Assembly: GCF_900113905.1 (NCBI RefSeq)
Contig: NZ_FORC01000002.1
Coordinates: 186,001-250,000 of the forward strand
DNA: 64,000 nucleotides
Direction of reading: 5' to 3'
Origin: Phytopseudomonas argentinensis
Lineage (GTDB): Bacteria; Pseudomonadota; Gammaproteobacteria; Pseudomonadales; Pseudomonadaceae
This document shows, piece after piece, positions 6,807 through 15,998 of the stretch. How positions within the stretch are numbered: the first letter of the stretch is position 1; each line of letters opens with the position of its first letter. Position numbers and translations under genes: made by a program. Below the pieces are notes generated by a model. It saw only the letters and a list, made by a program, of their open reading frames with translations, made no database searches and was not told the DNA's origin.

Positions 6807-9800
6807 ATGATGTCGGACGCCCAGGCCGAAAACACCCAGCAGGACATTCTCGACAAGGCCGTAGCCGAAGGCGGCGCCTATGAGGTGCTGCACAAGCGCC
6901 TGCAGGAGCAGGGATTGCGCCTGCGACAGGGCACCGAAGCGCTCAACGAGCAGCGCTTGCAGGAGTTCGGCAGCAGCCAGATGGAAGTCATTGGCCGGGT
7001 GCGCATCCGTACCGAGAACAACTGCATCGCCCGCGACATCGTGCAGGTCGGCGACTGGCTGCTGTTCGGCTACAACGTGTTCATGGGCCTGAAGAAGGAA
7101 ACCGCGGTTGCCGATGTATTCTCCCTCTATCGCCTGGTCGAGGGCAGCGAGGGCTTTGAAGCCGAAGCGGTCGCCCTGGACGGCACCTTTCTGAGCCAGA
7201 GCGGCTTCGTCAACGACTTCAACGAGCTCTACACCTACTACAAGAACACCCGCCTGCTGCAGCTGGCGATCCGCGACGGCAAGCTGCTGGCCAGCTTCCA
7301 GATCGGCGAGCGGATCACCGACATCCGCGTGTTCCGCTGGTCGCTGTCGCTCGACGGCAAGGACGTGCGTTACATCGACAACCGTGGCGAGCGCGATATC
7401 GCGCTGCCGGCGCCCTTCGATTTCGAGTGGCAGAAAACCACCCGCGAGATGACGGTCAACGGCCGCCATCCGCACCTGAACATCCTCGACACGGTGTTCG
7501 TCGAGACGGTCGGCGGCGACCTGACCATCAAGGTCGAGAACAACACCGAGAGCGGCCAGGGCATCTACCGCGAAGAGGTGATGGACAAGACCCAGTCGCT
7601 GGACGATGCGCAGATCGAATACGCCGCCTTGGGCAGCCTGATCCTGCTCAAGGTGCTGCCGTACCGAGAGGAGCAGTGGCGCTACCTGGTGTTCAACCGC
7701 CTGACCCGCAAGGTCGAGCGCATCGATGCCATCGGTTTGGCCTGCGTACAGTTGCCCGAAGACCACGGCATCATCTTTCCCGGCGGTTACTACCTGCAGA
7801 ACGGCGAGCACAAGACCTTCGAGCAGTCGATGGCCGGCATGCGCTTCAAGCGCTCGGTGCGTTCGCCCAACGGCGAGGACGTGCAGTACATCTTCTACCA
7901 CCCGGGCGAAGGCCGGGCGGTGCTGCTGACCTACAACATGGTCACCCGCCAGTTGCAGAACCCGATCTTCGGCCACGGCTATGCGCGCCTGGAAGACGGG
8001 CGCATGGTGATCTTCTCCGCCGAGGGCGACGAGCCGACGCGCATCCATCCCATGCAGGTCTGGCAGACACCGTTCGAGAGCGAGGAATACGCCGCCCGCC
8101 AACCGGCGCGTAGCGGCTTCTTCGGGCGCATCGGCAATGCCGAGCTGGTGCGCGGGGTGTCCGACCTGTTCAACCTCAGCCGCGAGATCGACAGCCGTGA
8201 AGTGTCGGTGGCGCGCTACAGCCTGCTGTGCCAGAACACCCGCCGGCTGTTCGACATCTACCACTGGCTGAGCGACCCGCAATGCGCCGAGCTGGCGCCG
8301 CTGCTGCGCGAAATCGCTGCCACCGGCGAGCTGGTGCTCGACGAGTTCGAGAAGGTCGAGAGCATTCGCCAGCAGTCCGCCGCGGCCATGGCCGAGGCCG
8401 AAAGCCGGCAGAAGGCGCTGCTCGAAAGCGTGCGCTCGGACACCTGGGACAAGGTCGAGCAATACGTCGACGCGCTCAATGCGATCACCGCCCAGCGTGG
8501 CCAGTTGCTGACCATCCGCGACTACCGCTACATCGACGTGGCGCGCATCGATGCCATGGAAACCGCGCTGCTCGAGGCTCGCGAGCAGACTGCCGCAGCC
8601 ACCTCGCGCTTTCTCGCCGGCGATGCCGCGCTGCAGCCCTATCACCACGATCTGCAGGTCTTCGACGAGCAGGCGCAGAAGGCCGAGAGCGTCGCCCAGC
8701 TGGCCGAGCCGCTGGCTGGCCTCAACGAGATGGCCGGCAACCTGGACATGCTCTCCGGGTTGATGGCCTCGTTGCAGATCGACGACGCCACCGAACGCAC
8801 CCGTATCGTCGATGCCATTTCCGAGGTGTACGCCAAGCTCAACCAGGCCAAGGCCCGCGCCGAGCAGCGCCGCAAGGGCCTGGGATCGGCGGAAACCGTT
8901 GCGCAGTTCGGTGCCCAGTTCAAGCTGTTCAGCCAGAGCATCACCAACGCCCTGGCGCTGGCCCAGGATCCCGAGCGCTGCGACGAGCAGCTGTCGCGCC
9001 TGCTGGTGCAGCTCGAGGAGCTGGAGAGCCAGTTCGGCGATCACGAGCAGTTTCTCGGTGACATCCTGGCCAAGCGCGAGGAGTTGCTGGAAACCTTCGA
9101 GGCGCACAAGCAGAGCCTGCTCGACGAACGCCAGCGCAAGGCCCAGGGCCTGCTCGACGCCGCGCGGCGGATTCTCGACAGCCTCGGCCGGCGTACCGCC
9201 AAGTTTACCGAGGCCCAGGAACTCAACGCCTTTTTCGCCGCCGACCCGCTGATTCTCAAGCTGCGTGAGCTGGCCGAGCGCCTGCGCGAGCTCAAGGACA
9301 GCGTCAAGGCCGATGACGTCGAAGCGCGCCTCAAGGCCGCCCGTGATCAGGCGGTGCGTGCGCTGCGCGACAAGAGCGAACTGTTCGAGGCCGGTGGCGA
9401 CGTCATCAAGCTGGGGCCGCGCCACCGTTTTGCGGTCAACACCCAGGAACTCGACCTGACCCTGTTGCCGCGTGGCGACGGCTTGTTCCTGCACCTGACC
9501 GGCACCGACTTCCTCGAGCCACTGCACGATGCCCAGCTCGAGGGCCTGCGCGATTACTGGCAGGTGAGCCTGGAGTCCGAATCGGCCGCGCTGTATCGCG
9601 GCGAATACCTGGCGGGGCTGGTGCTCGACGCCGCGGTACGCACTACCGATGGCCTGAGCCTGGATCAGCTCAAAGCGCACATGAGCCAGCCGGATGAGCT
9701 GCTCAAGCGTATTCGCGAGTTCGCCGCGCCGCGTTACAAGGAGGGTTACCAGAAAGGCATCCACGACCAGGACGCCATGGCCATCCTGCTGCGCTTGCTG

Positions 9801-12044
9801 GCGCTGCGCGAGGCGGCCGGCCTGCTCACCTATTCACCACGAGCGCGTGGCCTGGCGCTGTTCTTCTGGAGCCGCTGGCGCGAAGACATGGACGCCGCCC
9901 ACTGGCCGGAGCGGGCGCGCACCTGTGCCAACATCCGCCAACTGTTCGGTCGCGACGATGGCATCCGCCAGTTGCAGGGCGAAGTGCTCAAGGCGCTGCA
10001 GAGCTTTCTGGCCCGCCACCCTATGCCCTTCGAGCCGGCCCTGCAGCGTGAGGCCGCCGAATACCTGGTCGAGGAGCTGGCCGCGCCGCGCATCGAGTTC
10101 GTGGTCAGCAAGTACGCCCGCGACCTGTTCGATGGCCTGCGTCAGCATCTGGAAGCCGCCCATATGTGGGAGGGCTACCTGCAGGCACAGGAACGTCTGC
10201 GCGGCCGCCCGGAGCAGCGCTGGGCGCTGGCCGAGAACTGGCTGCAGGCCTATTGTGCGCAGCAGGGCCAGGAGCACCTCGACGCCTATGTGCCGGAGGC
10301 CGTGGCCCTTGGGCTGATCGACAGCGACCTGTCGCTGCGGGTCACCGAGGCGGACCTGCAGGTGCGCGTCGAGGGGCTGCTCGGTGATCACCCGCGCATT
10401 CAGGACGGCACCCTGAATTTTGCCCTGCACGATTTCTTCCAGCGTCTGCGCCACCACCGCGAGACCTTCCTGCCCGAGCTGCAGCGTTACCAGAGCCTGC
10501 GCCAGGAGGTGGTCAACCGCGAGCGCACGGCGCTGCGCCTGAGCGAGTTCAAGCCGCGGCCGCTGTCGTCGTTCGTGCGCAACAAGCTGATCAACGACGT
10601 GTACCTGGGCTTTATCGGCGACAACCTGGCCAAGCAGATGGGCACCGCCGGCGAGAACAAGCGCACCGACCTGATGGGCCTGTTGATGCTGATCTCGCCG
10701 CCCGGCTACGGCAAGACCACGCTGATGGAGTACGTGGCCCATCGCCTGGGCCTGATCTTCATGAAGATCAACGGCCCGGCCCTCGGCCACGAGGTGCGCT
10801 CCATCGACCCGGCCCAGGCGCCGGATGCCACCTCGCGCCAGGAGCTGGAAAAGCTCAATCTGGCGCTGGAAATGGGCAACAACGTGATGCTCTATGTCGA
10901 TGACATCCAGCACACCCACCCGGAATTCCTGCAGAAATTCATCTCCCTGTGCGACGGTACGCGGCGCATCGAGGGCGTGTGGAAGGGCAAGACCAAGACC
11001 TACGACATGCGCGGCAAGAAGTTCTGCGTGGTGATGAGCGGCAACCCGTACACCGAGTCAGGTGATGTGTTCAAGATCCCCGACATGCTCGCCAACCGTG
11101 CCGACATCTACAACCTGGGCGACACCCTGGGCGGCATGCAGGAAGCCTTCGCGCTGTCCTACATCGAGAACAGCCTGACTTCCAGCCCGGTGCTGACGCC
11201 GCTGGCTACCCGCGACATGGCCGACGTCTACCGCTTCGTCGCCAAGGCCGAAGGCAAGCCATTCTCCGCCAACGAGCTGTCGCACAGCTACAGCGGCGCC
11301 GAGATCAACGAAATCGTCGCCACTCTGCAGCGCCTGATGCAGGTGCGCGACGTGGTCGGCCGGGTCAACCAGCAATACATCGTCAGTGCCGCCCAGGCCG
11401 ACAGCTACCGCACCGAGCCACCGTTCAAGTTGCAGGGCAGCTACCGCAACATGAACAAGATGGCCGAGAAGATCAGCTCGGTAATGAATGACGCCGAGCT
11501 GCTGCAACTGATCGCCGACCACTACCAGGGCGAGTCGCAGCTACTTACCACCGGCGCCGAGGAAAACCTGCTCAAGCTCGCCGAACTGCGTGGCAACCAG
11601 ACGCCCGAGCAACTGGAGCGCTGGACGCAGATCAAGCGCGACTTCATGCGCAACAAGGCCATGGGCGGCAGCGACTCGGACGTCGGCGCCCGTGTGGTGG
11701 CGCAGCTCAATGACCTGGTCGAGGGCGTGCGCGGCCTGGCTCGCAGCGAGCCGGCTGCACCAGCGCCTGCCGCCGTGCCCTGGCAGGAGCTGCTGGCTGG
11801 CCTCGAGCGTCTGCGCGAAGTGCAGCCGAAGGTGGAGGTGGCCGTGCAGGCGCAACCGCAGCCTGGCGTGCAGGCGCTGCTCGAACGGCTCGCTGATGGC
11901 CTGCAGGATGGCGTGGTGCCGCTGATCAATGCCATGGACAAGAAGATCGACATCGACCTGGGCACCCACAAGCGCATGGGCGACATGGCCCAACAGCTGC
12001 GGGAGATCGCCCGAATGATGGGGCAGGGTGGCGAGACGCCGTGA
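6807..12044 (+). CDS. Giant AAA ATPase annotated as DNA-repair ATPase (DUF3686)
   Basis: 1745 residues, cytoplasmic, without a signal peptide. Residues 1-450 form a strand-rich region; about 470-870 is long helical/coiled-coil; about 870-1250 is mixed. An AAA module follows, with Walker A GYGKTT at 1300-1305 and Walker B LYVDD at 1362-1366, and MSGNPY as a plausible sensor-1 region. The C-terminal ~120 residues are helical with a Pro/Ala linker. The family is labelled ATPase involved in DNA repair (DUF3686), but I know of no direct experimental proof of that role. ATG 6807 or the adjacent ATG 6810 both fit GGAAGA upstream. Its stop overlaps the next start (GTGA), so it is translationally coupled to the rhomboid gene. 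Confidence 0.88.
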   Translation: MMSDAQAENTQQDILDKAVAEGGAYEVLHKRLQEQGLRLRQGTEALNEQRLQEFGSSQMEVIGRVRIRTENNCIARDIVQVGDWLLFGYNVFMGLKKETAVADVFSLYRLVEGSEGFEAEAVALDGTFLSQSGFVNDFNELYTYYKNTRLLQLAIRDGKLLASFQIGERITDIRVFRWSLSLDGKDVRYIDNRGERDIALPAPFDFEWQKTTREMTVNGRHPHLNILDTVFVETVGGDLTIKVENNTESGQGIYREEVMDKTQSLDDAQIEYAALGSLILLKVLPYREEQWRYLVFNRLTRKVERIDAIGLACVQLPEDHGIIFPGGYYLQNGEHKTFEQSMAGMRFKRSVRSPNGEDVQYIFYHPGEGRAVLLTYNMVTRQLQNPIFGHGYARLEDGRMVIFSAEGDEPTRIHPMQVWQTPFESEEYAARQPARSGFFGRIGNAELVRGVSDLFNLSREIDSREVSVARYSLLCQNTRRLFDIYHWLSDPQCAELAPLLREIAATGELVLDEFEKVESIRQQSAAAMAEAESRQKALLESVRSDTWDKVEQYVDALNAITAQRGQLLTIRDYRYIDVARIDAMETALLEAREQTAAATSRFLAGDAALQPYHHDLQVFDEQAQKAESVAQLAEPLAGLNEMAGNLDMLSGLMASLQIDDATERTRIVDAISEVYAKLNQAKARAEQRRKGLGSAETVAQFGAQFKLFSQSITNALALAQDPERCDEQLSRLLVQLEELESQFGDHEQFLGDILAKREELLETFEAHKQSLLDERQRKAQGLLDAARRILDSLGRRTAKFTEAQELNAFFAADPLILKLRELAERLRELKDSVKADDVEARLKAARDQAVRALRDKSELFEAGGDVIKLGPRHRFAVNTQELDLTLLPRGDGLFLHLTGTDFLEPLHDAQLEGLRDYWQVSLESESAALYRGEYLAGLVLDAAVRTTDGLSLDQLKAHMSQPDELLKRIREFAAPRYKEGYQKGIHDQDAMAILLRLLALREAAGLLTYSPRARGLALFFWSRWREDMDAAHWPERARTCANIRQLFGRDDGIRQLQGEVLKALQSFLARHPMPFEPALQREAAEYLVEELAAPRIEFVVSKYARDLFDGLRQHLEAAHMWEGYLQAQERLRGRPEQRWALAENWLQAYCAQQGQEHLDAYVPEAVALGLIDSDLSLRVTEADLQVRVEGLLGDHPRIQDGTLNFALHDFFQRLRHHRETFLPELQRYQSLRQEVVNRERTALRLSEFKPRPLSSFVRNKLINDVYLGFIGDNLAKQMGTAGENKRTDLMGLLMLISPPGYGKTTLMEYVAHRLGLIFMKINGPALGHEVRSIDPAQAPDATSRQELEKLNLALEMGNNVMLYVDDIQHTHPEFLQKFISLCDGTRRIEGVWKGKTKTYDMRGKKFCVVMSGNPYTESGDVFKIPDMLANRADIYNLGDTLGGMQEAFALSYIENSLTSSPVLTPLATRDMADVYRFVAKAEGKPFSANELSHSYSGAEINEIVATLQRLMQVRDVVGRVNQQYIVSAAQADSYRTEPPFKLQGSYRNMNKMAEKISSVMNDAELLQLIADHYQGESQLLTTGAEENLLKLAELRGNQTPEQLERWTQIKRDFMRNKAMGGSDSDVGARVVAQLNDLVEGVRGLARSEPAAPAPAAVPWQELLAGLERLREVQPKVEVAVQAQPQPGVQALLERLADGLQDGVVPLINAMDKKIDIDLGTHKRMGDMAQQLREIARMMGQGGETP

Positions 12045-12619
12045 CGCTCTGGCTGTTACCACGCCTGAAGCTGCTGTTCGGCATCGCCGCGCTGATGGTC
12101 GTGCTGCAGCTGATCAACAGCCTGGATGGTTACAGCCTCAATCGCTTCGGGCTGATCCCGCGCGAGGTGCAGGCGTTGCCGGGCATCGCCCTGGCGCCCT
12201 GGTTGCACGGCAGCTGGCTGCACCTGTTCGGCAACCTCAGCGGCTTCATGGTGCTGGGCGCCCTGGCGCTGCTGGAGTCGCGGGGCGAATTCATCCGCGC
12301 CAGCCTGTTCATCATCGTCGTCAGTGGCGTGCTGGTCTGGCTGTTCGGGCGCACCGGCATCCATGTCGGCTCCAGCGGCTGGCTGTTCGGTTTGTGGGGG
12401 CTGTTGCTGGGCCGCGCCTGGTTTCGCCGCAGCCTTGCCGACCTGCTGTTGGCGGCCCTGGCTCTGGTGCTGTACGGCGGTTTTTTCTACGGCCTGCTGC
12501 CCCAGCAGGGCGTTTCGTTCGAATACCACCTGGCCGGCGCACTGTGCGGCGGCCTGTACGCCTCATGGCAACGCGGCGGCCAGAAACGTCGCACTCGAAA
12601 ACGGACTCGACAGGGTTAA
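12041..12619 (+). CDS. Rhomboid-family intramembrane serine protease
   Basis: 192 residues, about six membrane segments. It has the rhomboid signatures: HLFGN (61-65, Asn65 in the oxyanion region), GSSG (110-113, Ser112 as nucleophile) and EYHLAGALCGG with His163 as the catalytic partner. The second GSSG residue is Ser rather than the more common Ala, but the catalytic Ser-His dyad is intact, so it should be active. A basic tail (KRRTRKRTR) faces the cytoplasm. The GTG start overlaps the ATPase stop by 4 bases, and the next gene begins 2 bases after its stop. Rhomboids cut substrates within the inner membrane; a substrate in this operon, such as the flotillin or YqiJ-like protein, is a guess. 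Confidence 0.9.
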   Translation: MTLWLLPRLKLLFGIAALMVVLQLINSLDGYSLNRFGLIPREVQALPGIALAPWLHGSWLHLFGNLSGFMVLGALALLESRGEFIRASLFIIVVSGVLVWLFGRTGIHVGSSGWLFGLWGLLLGRAWFRRSLADLLLAALALVLYGGFFYGLLPQQGVSFEYHLAGALCGGLYASWQRGGQKRRTRKRTRQG

Positions 12620-12621
12620 AA

Positions 12622-13308
12622 ATGGACTTCAATCGCCTCGATCAACACCTGCGTGACAGCCTAGCCGACCTCAGGCTCAGCAACGAGGAGCGCGACGAGC
12701 TGCGCGAACTGGGCAACGACCTGACGCCCGACCAGGTGCGCTACATGCGCAACCGCGCCTTCGATCTGGTGCGCGAACTGATCACCGACCCGGACAACGC
12801 CGTGTCGGCCCTGAAATGGCTGGAGCAGGTGATCAAGACGTTGGAGGTGCGCTGCTCACCGATACGTGGCCAGAGCAGTGCGCATTTCAGCCCTGGCGAA
12901 AGCTGCCGCCAGCGCATCCGCGATCTGTGCCGCCAGGCCAAAGAGTCGGTGGATGTGTGCGTGTTCGCCATCTCCGACGACCAGCTCAGCGACGAGCTGA
13001 TCGCGGTGCACCGCCGCGGCCTTGCCGTGCGCATCATCAGCGACAGCGAAAAGCGCTTCGACGTCGGTAGCGACATCCAGCAACTGATCGATGCCGGCGT
13101 GCCGCTGCGCATCGACAACAGCCCGTTTCACATGCACCACAAGTTCGCGCTGTTCGATGGCCGCCTGCTGCTCAACGGCAGCTTCAACTGGACGCGCAGC
13201 GCCAGCACCAGCAACGAGGAGAACCTGCTGGTGACCGACGATCCCCACCTGGTCGCCGAATACCGCCGCGAGTTCGAGATGCTTTGGGCGCGCTACCGCC
13301 CCAGTTGA
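12622..13308 (+). CDS. Phospholipase D-family nuclease/phosphodiesterase with one HKD motif
   Basis: 228 residues. Helical N-terminal region (1-80), then a single PLD domain with HxKxxxxD at His172-Lys174-Asp179, followed by GSFNWT and NEEN, the arrangement of Nuc-type endonucleases and mitochondrial cardiolipin hydrolase. Such one-motif proteins act as dimers on DNA, RNA or cardiolipin. No signal peptide is seen, unlike periplasmic Nuc, so it is probably cytoplasmic. The start at 12622 is 2 bases after the rhomboid stop, indicating coupling. DNA and phospholipid are both plausible substrates given the ATPase and membrane proteins of the same operon; the sequence does not decide. It ends 4 bases from a convergent gene. 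Confidence 0.88.
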   Translation: MDFNRLDQHLRDSLADLRLSNEERDELRELGNDLTPDQVRYMRNRAFDLVRELITDPDNAVSALKWLEQVIKTLEVRCSPIRGQSSAHFSPGESCRQRIRDLCRQAKESVDVCVFAISDDQLSDELIAVHRRGLAVRIISDSEKRFDVGSDIQQLIDAGVPLRIDNSPFHMHHKFALFDGRLLLNGSFNWTRSASTSNEENLLVTDDPHLVAEYRREFEMLWARYRPS

Positions 13309-13312
13309 TCGC

Positions 13313-14353
13313 TCAACGGCGCAGCGCTGGTAGAAACGCCAGCAGGCCGGCGGGTAGCTGACGACGCAGGGCGTTGCTCATGGCCTCCCGGCGCTTCTGG
13401 TAGAGCAGGCCAAGGCCCATCACGCCGAGGCCGATCAGGCTGACCACCACCGGGAACAGCAGCGAATCCTCGAACACGTCGTGGGCCAGGTAGCCGAGAT
13501 AGCCGGCTACGCCCAGGGCGCCGAAGACCATGAACAGCGGGCGGCGCAGCAGCACCGCAAGGCCGATCAGGCCCAGGTTGATCAGGCAGTACAGCAGCTT
13601 GCCAAACTCGCTGCCGCTGTCCATCAGGCTCAGGCCGCCCCAGAAGGCGGTCAGCCCGGCCAGATAACCCCAGAAGGCGAAATCCTGTTTGCTGCGCCCG
13701 TCCACCAGCAGGCTGGCGAGCAGGATCAGCAGGCCGAACCACAGCGACACCTCGCGGCGCTGCTCCCAGCTGAAATATTCACCATGCAGCAGTTCGCTCA
13801 GATCCATCGACATGAACCACAACGCCACGGCGATCGGCATGACGATGAACGGGAAGGGCAGCAGGCGCAGTACCAGCAGGCCGACCAGCACGGTCGCCAC
13901 TTCCATCACCAGCCAGCCACCCTGGACGTAGCGGTAGTAGTCGACGTAGTCCGACTGGGCGTCGTCCATGGGCCAGATGCCGAACAGCCGTTGCCCGGCG
14001 AACACCACCAGCGGTGTGAGGCTCACTGCCACCGCGCCCAGCAGGCCGCCGGGAATCGCCTGGCCACGCTGCCACAGGCTGCGCCCGCCGAGCAGGAACA
14101 GCAGCAGGTAGGCCGAACTGATCACCAGCAGCGCCGCGTCGCCGATGCTCATCCAGGCTTCGGTCATCAGCCAGCCCATGGCGCCCATGATCAGCAGCGC
14201 GCCAAAGTAATAGGCGATGTGCGAGAGCTGGAAGCTGGGGCGTTCGCTAGGCGCCTGGCGCAGAAAATCCAGCAGCGCCTGATCCTGGCCCGGCTGCAGA
14301 ACGCCGGCCTGTACGGCACGCTGCAGGTCGCTGCTGTCGATCTTGAGTGTCAT
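13313..14353 (-). CDS. Polytopic membrane protein, DUF2157/DUF4401-like
   Basis: 346 residues. A soluble N-terminal ~45 residues (SSDLQRAVQAGVLQPGQDQALLDFL) is typical of DUF2157 proteins, followed by roughly nine or ten hydrophobic segments with short charged loops, and a basic C-terminal tail. There is no transport or catalytic motif that I recognise, and the function is unknown. The gene lies downstream of the rhlB-type helicase on the same strand. Its putative ribosome site AGGGA is built into a perfect 19-bp hairpin ending 8 bases before the ATG, so translation may be controlled by RNA folding. Confidence 0.75.
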   Translation of the reverse strand: MTLKIDSSDLQRAVQAGVLQPGQDQALLDFLRQAPSERPSFQLSHIAYYFGALLIMGAMGWLMTEAWMSIGDAALLVISSAYLLLFLLGGRSLWQRGQAIPGGLLGAVAVSLTPLVVFAGQRLFGIWPMDDAQSDYVDYYRYVQGGWLVMEVATVLVGLLVLRLLPFPFIVMPIAVALWFMSMDLSELLHGEYFSWEQRREVSLWFGLLILLASLLVDGRSKQDFAFWGYLAGLTAFWGGLSLMDSGSEFGKLLYCLINLGLIGLAVLLRRPLFMVFGALGVAGYLGYLAHDVFEDSLLFPVVVSLIGLGVMGLGLLYQKRREAMSNALRRQLPAGLLAFLPALRR

Positions 14354-14361
14354 GAACGAAT

Positions 14362-14403
14362 CCCTGTTATGGCAACGCCCTGTCGGGCGTTGCCATAACA
14401 GGG
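14362..14403 (-). promoter_or_regulatory. Perfect 19-bp hairpin covering the ribosome site of the membrane protein gene
   Basis: CCCTGTTATGGCAACGCCC at 14362-14380 and its exact complement at 14385-14403 flank a 4-base loop. On the minus strand the hairpin lies between the helicase stop and the ATG at 14353, with AGGGA, 7 bases before that ATG, inside the 3' arm. No U-tract follows on either strand, so it is a poor terminator. Sequestration of the ribosome site or an extragenic palindrome are the alternatives. Confidence 0.8.
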
Positions 14404-14472
14404 CGCTGGATGATCAAGCGGGGCGGTTGGCCAGGCGCTGCGCCTGGCGTTGTCGAGCAGCAGCGGTGGCTC

Positions 14473-15903
14473 TCAGGGTTTGCGCGGCACCGGCTTGAGC
14501 AGTTCGTCCGGGGGCATCTCGCACTGGATCTTGCGGCCGATCAGTTCTTCGATCGGCGGCAGGGCGAAGGCATCGTCCTCGCCGGCAAAGCTGATCGAGG
14601 TGCCGCTGCTGCCGGCGCGGCCGGTACGACCGATGCGGTGCACGTAGTCGTCCGGATCTTCCGGCAGGGTGAAATTGATCACGTGGCTGATGCCGTCGAC
14701 GTGGATGCCGCGGCCGGCCACGTCGGTGGCGACCATGACGCGGATCTTGCCCTCGCGAAACCCTTCCAGGGCACGGATGCGCTTGTGCTGGGGAATGTCG
14801 CCGGACATCTGCACCGCGCTGATGCCGTCACGGGTCAGGCGCTCTTCGATGCGCCGCACCTCGTCCTTGCGGTTGGCGAAGACCATCACCCGAGTCCAGT
14901 CGTTCTGGGTGATCAGGTTGTAGAGCAGCTTGTACTTGTCCGCCGAGGCGACGGCGTAGACGTGCTGTTCCACCGTGTCGCTGGCGACGTTTTCCGGCTC
15001 GATCTCGACGATGGCCGGATTGGTGGTCCACTGCTTGGCCAGGTTCATCACATCTTCGGTGAAGGTGGCCGAGAACAACAGGGTCTGGCGCTCGCCCTTC
15101 ATCGGCGTCTGGCGGATGATCTGCCGCACCTGGGGAATGAAGCCCATGTCGAGCATGCGGTCGGCTTCGTCGAGCACCATCACCTCGACCATGTCCAGAT
15201 GCACTTCACCACGCTGGTTGAAGTCCAGCAGGCGACCCGGGGTGGCCACCAGGATGTCGCAGAAGCGCGACTCGAGCTGCTTAAGCTGCTTGTCGAAGTC
15301 CATGCCGCCAACGAAGCTCATCACGTTCAGGTCGCAGTACTTGGTCAGCTCCTGCGCGTCCTTGGCGATCTGCACCACCAGCTCGCGGGTCGGCGCGATG
15401 ATCAGCGCGCGCGGCTCGCCCATGTAGCGATCCTTGGGCGGCGGCGTCTGCTGTAGCTGGGTGATGATCGAGATCAGGAACGCCGCGGTCTTGCCGGTAC
15501 CGGTCTGGGCGCGGCCGATGGCGTCCTGGCCCTTGAGGGTGTAGCCCAGTACGCCGGCCTGGATCGGCGTGCAGTACGGGAAGCCCAGGTCGTGGATGGC
15601 ATGCATCAGCTGCGGCGACAGCTTGAAGTCGTGGAAGCGGGTCTTGCCGGGGGCTGGTTCGACCTTGAAGTCCTCGAGCGTCCAGGTGTCGACCGGCTTG
15701 GGCGCGCGTTCGCGGCGGGGCCTGGCGGCTTTGCTCGGCGGCTTCTGCTCGCGGCTGGCAGGCTCTTTCGGCGGGCGCGGCTGGCGCTCCTCACGAGGCG
15801 CGGCGGCAGGGGGCGATGCGGCTTCGAAGGTCGGGGAGACTGAGCTGTGTGGCTCATTTTCGGCTTTGCCGAATATTTTTTTGAGTGCTTTGAGCACGGT
15901 CAT
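14473..15903 (-). CDS. rhlB: DEAD-box ATP-dependent RNA helicase, RhlB type
   Basis: 476 residues. A disordered Pro/Ala/Arg-rich N-terminus (about 15-70) precedes the helicase core: Q motif near FPYCTPIQ, motif I AQTGTGKT (Lys138), PTREL, TPGR, DEAD at 245-248, SAT in LLFSATF, and the C-terminal RecA domain with [10 protein letters not shown]. In gammaproteobacteria RhlB joins RNase E in the RNA degradosome. The extended basic N-terminus is typical of Pseudomonas versions. It is transcribed alone or with the downstream membrane protein gene. Confidence 0.92.
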   Translation of the reverse strand: MTVLKALKKIFGKAENEPHSSVSPTFEAASPPAAAPREERQPRPPKEPASREQKPPSKAARPRRERAPKPVDTWTLEDFKVEPAPGKTRFHDFKLSPQLMHAIHDLGFPYCTPIQAGVLGYTLKGQDAIGRAQTGTGKTAAFLISIITQLQQTPPPKDRYMGEPRALIIAPTRELVVQIAKDAQELTKYCDLNVMSFVGGMDFDKQLKQLESRFCDILVATPGRLLDFNQRGEVHLDMVEVMVLDEADRMLDMGFIPQVRQIIRQTPMKGERQTLLFSATFTEDVMNLAKQWTTNPAIVEIEPENVASDTVEQHVYAVASADKYKLLYNLITQNDWTRVMVFANRKDEVRRIEERLTRDGISAVQMSGDIPQHKRIRALEGFREGKIRVMVATDVAGRGIHVDGISHVINFTLPEDPDDYVHRIGRTGRAGSSGTSISFAGEDDAFALPPIEELIGRKIQCEMPPDELLKPVPRKP

Positions 15904-15998
15904 CTCGTCGATTGATTAAGGAATGAACGCCAGCCAGTGTAAAGCAAGACGCAGCGGGCAGGGAGTACCCTGCCGCCGCCGTCTTGGATGGCCGTCGA

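Noticed and set aside
6468..9764. 1098-codon open frame on the minus strand
   Set aside because: Lies opposite the giant ATPase gene; Leu/Gln/Val/Ala-rich composition typical of a shadow frame, no ribosome site.
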